From assembly GCF_004331345.1 (NCBI RefSeq), contig NZ_SJJZ01000001.1, forward strand, positions 2,666,001 through 2,730,000: DNA of 64,000 nt, in the 5' to 3' direction. Under the pieces are notes generated by a model. That model was given only the letters and a program-made list of their open reading frames with translations, made no database searches and was not told the origin of the DNA. Each line of letters opens with the position of its first letter. The stretch's first letter is position 1. This document shows positions 61,225 through 64,000 of the stretch, one piece after another. Source of the stretch: Kribbella soli. Its GTDB lineage: Bacteria; Actinomycetota; Actinomycetes; Propionibacteriales; Kribbellaceae. The position numbers and the translations under genes were made by a program.

Positions 61225-61937
61225 GCCGGCGTGGCGCGGAAGATGATGATTCCGACGTACTGCGCGAGCCATTCCTGCTTGTGCGGGTACTGCTGCTTCT
61301 TCTCCTCCGACAGTTGCGGTTCGAGCACCCTCTCGACCCGGAAACCGCTGTCGGTCAAGGAGTTGTGGATCGACGAGAACGTGTCGGTGGTGTGAGTGAT
61401 GGTCACGTCCTCGTTCCACCGCGAGCGGTACGAGTACGGGCCGACCGTGTGATAGGCGTCCCCGAGTCCGAGGCCGTCCCGCTCGGAGCGCTCCACCGCC
61501 CAGCGGATGGGATGCGCCATCGAGACGACCAGTACGCCGTCATCGGCCAGCAGCGATCGCACCGCGCGGAGAGTTCTTCCTCGGTCCTGCGCGTAGGCGA
61601 GGGATTGCAGGAACAACACGATGTCGAAGCGGCGACCGTTCAGCGCCGGCATCTCGTCGAGGGTCGACAGGTCTCCGGGGATCAGCGTGACGTCGGTGCC
61701 GTCCGGTGGTGTCAGGAACTGGGCGCCGACGTCGACGCCGACCACCGTGGCCGCGCCGTGGTCGCGGACGAGTTCGATCGCCTTCTCGCCGTTGCCACAG
61801 CCGATGTCCAGAACGGTCCTGCCCTCGACCGAGCCGATCAGGGAGCGCTGTGCGTCCCACTCCATCAATTGGTCCAGGGAGTCTTCGCGGGCCCGGGACT
61901 GCTCGTAGTCAGTGGTCAGCGTTTGCCACGGGTCCAT
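61221..61937 (-). CDS. class I SAM-dependent methyltransferase
   Basis: 238 residues. SAM-binding motif VLDIGCGNGEKAIEL, then VVGVDVGAQF, FDIVLFLQSLAY and LADDGVLVVSMAHPIRWAVE. The acceptor is unknown. Co-transcribed with the DUF402 gene. ATG 61937 lies six bases after TAATCT, whose first base touches the glnII terminator stem. Confidence 0.88.
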   Translation of the reverse strand: MDPWQTLTTDYEQSRAREDSLDQLMEWDAQRSLIGSVEGRTVLDIGCGNGEKAIELVRDHGAATVVGVDVGAQFLTPPDGTDVTLIPGDLSTLDEMPALNGRRFDIVLFLQSLAYAQDRGRTLRAVRSLLADDGVLVVSMAHPIRWAVERSERDGLGLGDAYHTVGPYSYRSRWNEDVTITHTTDTFSSIHNSLTDSGFRVERVLEPQLSEEKKQQYPHKQEWLAQYVGIIIFRATPA

Positions 61938-61943
61938 GCCGCG

Positions 61944-61949
61944 AGATTA
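61944..61949 (-). promoter_or_regulatory. -10 hexamer of leaderless methyltransferase promoter
   Basis: Minus-strand TAATCT, six bases before ATG 61937. It touches the terminator stem at 61949. Confidence 0.55.
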
Positions 61950-61982
61950 CAACAGCCCCCGGGCTTTCCCGGGGGCTGTTGT
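61949..61982 (-). terminator. strong hairpin after glnII
   Basis: Perfect 15-bp stem ACAACAGCCCCCGGG with CCCGGGGGCTGTTGT around CTTT, 14 bases beyond the glnII stop. No T-run follows. Confidence 0.8.
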
Positions 61983-61996
61983 TCAGGCGCGGGACG

Positions 61997-63019
61997 TCAG
62001 ACCTGGCCGGCCTTCTCCAGTGCGGAGCAGCAGGTGTTCACCAGCAGGCGCGTCACGTCGTACGGGTCGATGTTGGCGTTCGGGCGGCGGTCCTCGATGT
62101 AGCCCTTCTTGTCGACCTCGACCTGCCAGGGGATCCGGACCGAGGCGCCGCGGTCGGACACGCCGTAGCTGTAGACGTCGTGCGGGGCGGTCTCGTGCGC
62201 GCCGGTCAGACGCTCCTCGATGCCATGTCCGTACCCCGCGATGTGCTCGTCGACCTTGCCCGGGGCACCGAGCGACTCGCAGGCGGTGATGATCGCGTCG
62301 TACCCCGCGCGCATCGCCTTGGTCGAGAAGTTCGTGTGTGCGCCGGCGCCGTTCCAGTCACCCTTGGCCGGCTTGGCGTCCAGCGTCGCGGCCACGTCGT
62401 ACTCCTCGGCGATGCGGTACAGCAGCCAGCGGGCCGTCCACAGGTGGTCGGCCACCTCGACCGGACCCGCCGGGCCGATCTGGAACTCCCACTGGCCGGG
62501 CATGACCTCGGCGTTGATGCCGGAGATCGCCAGGCCCGCCTCGATACACGCGTCCAGATGCTTCTCGACGATCTCCCGGCCGAAGACCTCGTCGGCGCCG
62601 ACGCCGCAGTAGTACGGTCCCTGCGGTGCGGGGAAGCCCACGGCCGGGAAGCCGAGCGGGCGGCCCTCCTGGAAGAAGGTGTACTCCTGCTCGATGCCGA
62701 ACCAGGATTCCTGCTCGGCGTACGTCTCGGCGACCGGAAGAAGCTTGGCCCGGTTGTTCGTCGGGTGCGGGGTGCCGTCCACGAGGTAGACCTCGCACAA
62801 CACCAACTTGTGGTCCCCGCCGCGGATCGGGTCCGGGCAGGAGAAGACCGGCTTGAGCACGCAGTCGGAGTTGTCACCGGGTGCCTGGTTGGTGCTCGAG
62901 CCGTCGAAACCCCAGTCCGGCAGCGCGGCGCCGTCAGCGAGGATCTTCGTCTTCGACCGCAGCCGCGCGCTGGGCTCGGTCCCGTCGATCCAGATGTACT
63001 CGGCCTTGTAGCTCACCAT
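61997..63019 (-). CDS. glnII: glutamine synthetase type II
   Basis: Forms glutamine from glutamate, ammonia and ATP. 340 residues, the eukaryote-like GSII length. GFDGSSTNQAPGDNSDCVLKP, WFGIEQEYTFF, GPYYCGVGADEVFGREIVEKHLDACIEAGL, GINAEVMPGQWEFQIGP and GAHTNFSTKAMR are family hallmarks. ATG 63019 with GAAAGGA five bases upstream is preferred over the longer frame at 63034. Such enzymes supplement GlnA in actinomycetes under nitrogen limitation. Confidence 0.95.
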   Translation of the reverse strand: MVSYKAEYIWIDGTEPSARLRSKTKILADGAALPDWGFDGSSTNQAPGDNSDCVLKPVFSCPDPIRGGDHKLVLCEVYLVDGTPHPTNNRAKLLPVAETYAEQESWFGIEQEYTFFQEGRPLGFPAVGFPAPQGPYYCGVGADEVFGREIVEKHLDACIEAGLAISGINAEVMPGQWEFQIGPAGPVEVADHLWTARWLLYRIAEEYDVAATLDAKPAKGDWNGAGAHTNFSTKAMRAGYDAIITACESLGAPGKVDEHIAGYGHGIEERLTGAHETAPHDVYSYGVSDRGASVRIPWQVEVDKKGYIEDRRPNANIDPYDVTRLLVNTCCSALEKAGQV

Positions 63020-63156
63020 CGGTCCTTTCGTCACGGCCGACGTGTCGGGCGATCCGGCCAGCCTGCCTCGACAGTGTCAACCAGCAATTTCGGCCCTGTT
63101 GCTTCGATGTGAACGGCGTGTTACCCGGGACGTGACGTGGACAACCCCGATGGCTC

Positions 63157-63162
63157 TAGGGT
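63157..63162 (+). promoter_or_regulatory. -10 hexamer of leaderless promoter
   Basis: TAGGGT, six bases before ATG 63169. Confidence 0.6.
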
Positions 63163-63168
63163 CGTGGG

Positions 63169-63609
63169 ATGACTGTGCTCCTGGCGATCATGCATGCCGG
63201 CCTCGCCGCGGCCTGGGTGGGTGGGATGGCGTACTCGTTGTTCGTGGTGCAGCCGAAGTTGAAGAAGTACTTCGGGAAGGATCAGGACGGCCGCGAGGCG
63301 CTGACCACGGTGATTGCCTCGGGCAACAGATGGAAGGTGATCGGGCTGATCGCCGCGATCGCGCTCACCGGCGGCGCGATGCTCGCGATCAACCCTGAGC
63401 ACTGGTGGATCCACGCGGTCAAAGGCCTCTTGCTGCTGATCGCCACCGCGATCTTCTGGTACGTCTCCTGGCAGCACTGGCCGCAGCGCGTGTTCGCGAC
63501 CACGGCCGAGCTGCCGAAGCTGCAGGCGCGTCTCATCACGCTCGCGACGACAATGCTCGGTCTCGCGGGGACGGCCTTCGCCCTGGGCGTCCTCGCCGAG
63601 CACCTCTGA
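63169..63609 (+). CDS. four-helix membrane protein (CopD-like)
   Basis: 146 residues with four hydrophobic segments (VLLAIMHAGLAAAWVGGMAYSLFVV, VIGLIAAIALTGGAMLAI, IHAVKGLLLLIATAIFWYVSW, LITLATTMLGLAGTAFALGVL). An early His and a WVGG step recall CopD/DUF2269-like membrane proteins, but the exact family is uncertain. Confidence 0.7.
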   Translation: MTVLLAIMHAGLAAAWVGGMAYSLFVVQPKLKKYFGKDQDGREALTTVIASGNRWKVIGLIAAIALTGGAMLAINPEHWWIHAVKGLLLLIATAIFWYVSWQHWPQRVFATTAELPKLQARLITLATTMLGLAGTAFALGVLAEHL

Positions 63610-63666
63610 ACCCCGCGGAGGAACAACGGCGCACCGTAGCGTGCGCGGCCGGTTGCGGATCGTGGG

Positions 63667-63672
63667 TATTTT
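63667..63672 (+). promoter_or_regulatory. -10 hexamer of leaderless MFS promoter
   Basis: TATTTT, six bases before GTG 63679. Confidence 0.55.
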
Positions 63673-63678
63673 GACTTG

Positions 63679-64000
63679 GTGACCCGCCCCGCACATCCGT
63701 CGTCCACAGATCCCGCTGATCAACCCGCCACGTACGGCGAGGTGTTCGGCGTAGCCGAGTTCCGATGGCTGTGGCTCGCGCAGCTCGGATCGGTGGTCGG
63801 GGACCAGTTGGCCCGGGTCGCGCTCGCCGTACTCGTCTTCGACCGGACCGGATCGGCCGGGCTGTCCGCGGTCACCTACGCGCTGACCTTCCTGCCCGAC
63901 ATCGTCGGCGGCCCGCTGCTGTCCGGACTGGCCGACCGCTATCCGCGTCGCCGGCTCATGATCGGCTGCGATATCGCCCGGGCGGTGCTGGTCGCGGCGA
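63679..64000 (+). CDS. MFS transporter, N-terminal part (runs off the window)
   Basis: The first 107 codons are present. After a polar head comes FRWLWLAQLGSVVGDQLARVALAVLVFDRTGSAGLSAVTYALTFLPDIVGGPLLSGLADRYPRRRLMIGCD, which shows the first two to three helices and the GxLADRxPRR loop of MFS_3/EntS-like exporters. The reading frame stays open to the window end. Confidence 0.85.
   Translation, partial: MTRPAHPSSTDPADQPATYGEVFGVAEFRWLWLAQLGSVVGDQLARVALAVLVFDRTGSAGLSAVTYALTFLPDIVGGPLLSGLADRYPRRRLMIGCDIARAVLVAA

Overview
The window is high-GC DNA from an actinomycete. Codon use is strongly GC-biased, GTG starts are common, and gene content is typically actinobacterial: a MarP-type protease, an HspR-type operator before lon, a pair of ArsA-like ATPases, Actinobacterial holin-X and GSII glutamine synthetase. 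The mix of families suggests a Kribbella-like member of the Propionibacteriales. That placement is inference; there is no rRNA or other marker here.

Layout. (1) 1-15327: a nearly gapless, one-direction surface-glycan locus with the end of an ABC permease, its ATPase, at least four glycosyltransferase-type proteins, an AT3 acyltransferase, an orphan protein, and homologues of all five WbpA/B/D/E/I enzymes for a UDP-2,3-diacetamido-2,3-dideoxy-mannuronate-type donor. (2) 15328-32117: mixed accessory and metabolic genes. These include an S15 peptidase, an XRE regulator with its SDR partner, an SPFH/NAD-kinase-like operon divergent from an NrtR-type Nudix regulator with two perfect operators, a PfkB kinase, a CoA-transferase pair, a CBM9-like protein, lipB and a DnaJ-domain membrane protein. 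(3) 32185-48552: tRNA-Pro, then a block that from memory matches Mycobacterium tuberculosis Rv3683-Rv3671: metallophosphoesterase, PBP, two ArsA ATPases, DUF4177, RidA, MBL, Crp, Nth, TlpA, Nudix and MarP. Here lon sits where a WhiB gene would be expected. (4) 48589-64000: a SigE-type sigma factor with a membrane partner, an epoxide-hydrolase-like protein lacking its nucleophile, holin-X, NhaA, several regulator/enzyme pairs, acsA, glnII and the start of an MFS transporter.

The most unusual non-coding material is two families of palindromic intergenic elements. Family A (15328-15463, 43044-43155, 44174-44335) combines a long hairpin with tandem 21-bp units. Two copies fill convergent gaps from stop codon to stop codon, and two copies in inverted orientation bracket a single AbiEi/DUF559 nuclease-like gene. 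Family B (20199-20390 and, inverted, 60555-60673) pairs a GGATATCCCC hairpin with a conserved 42-base GGGGAG...CTCCCC hairpin.

Many stand-alone genes carry a TANNNT-like hexamer 6-8 bases before the start codon and no ribosome-binding site, which points to widespread leaderless transcription. Genes inside operons instead use AAGGAG-type sites or ATGA/GTGA overlaps.
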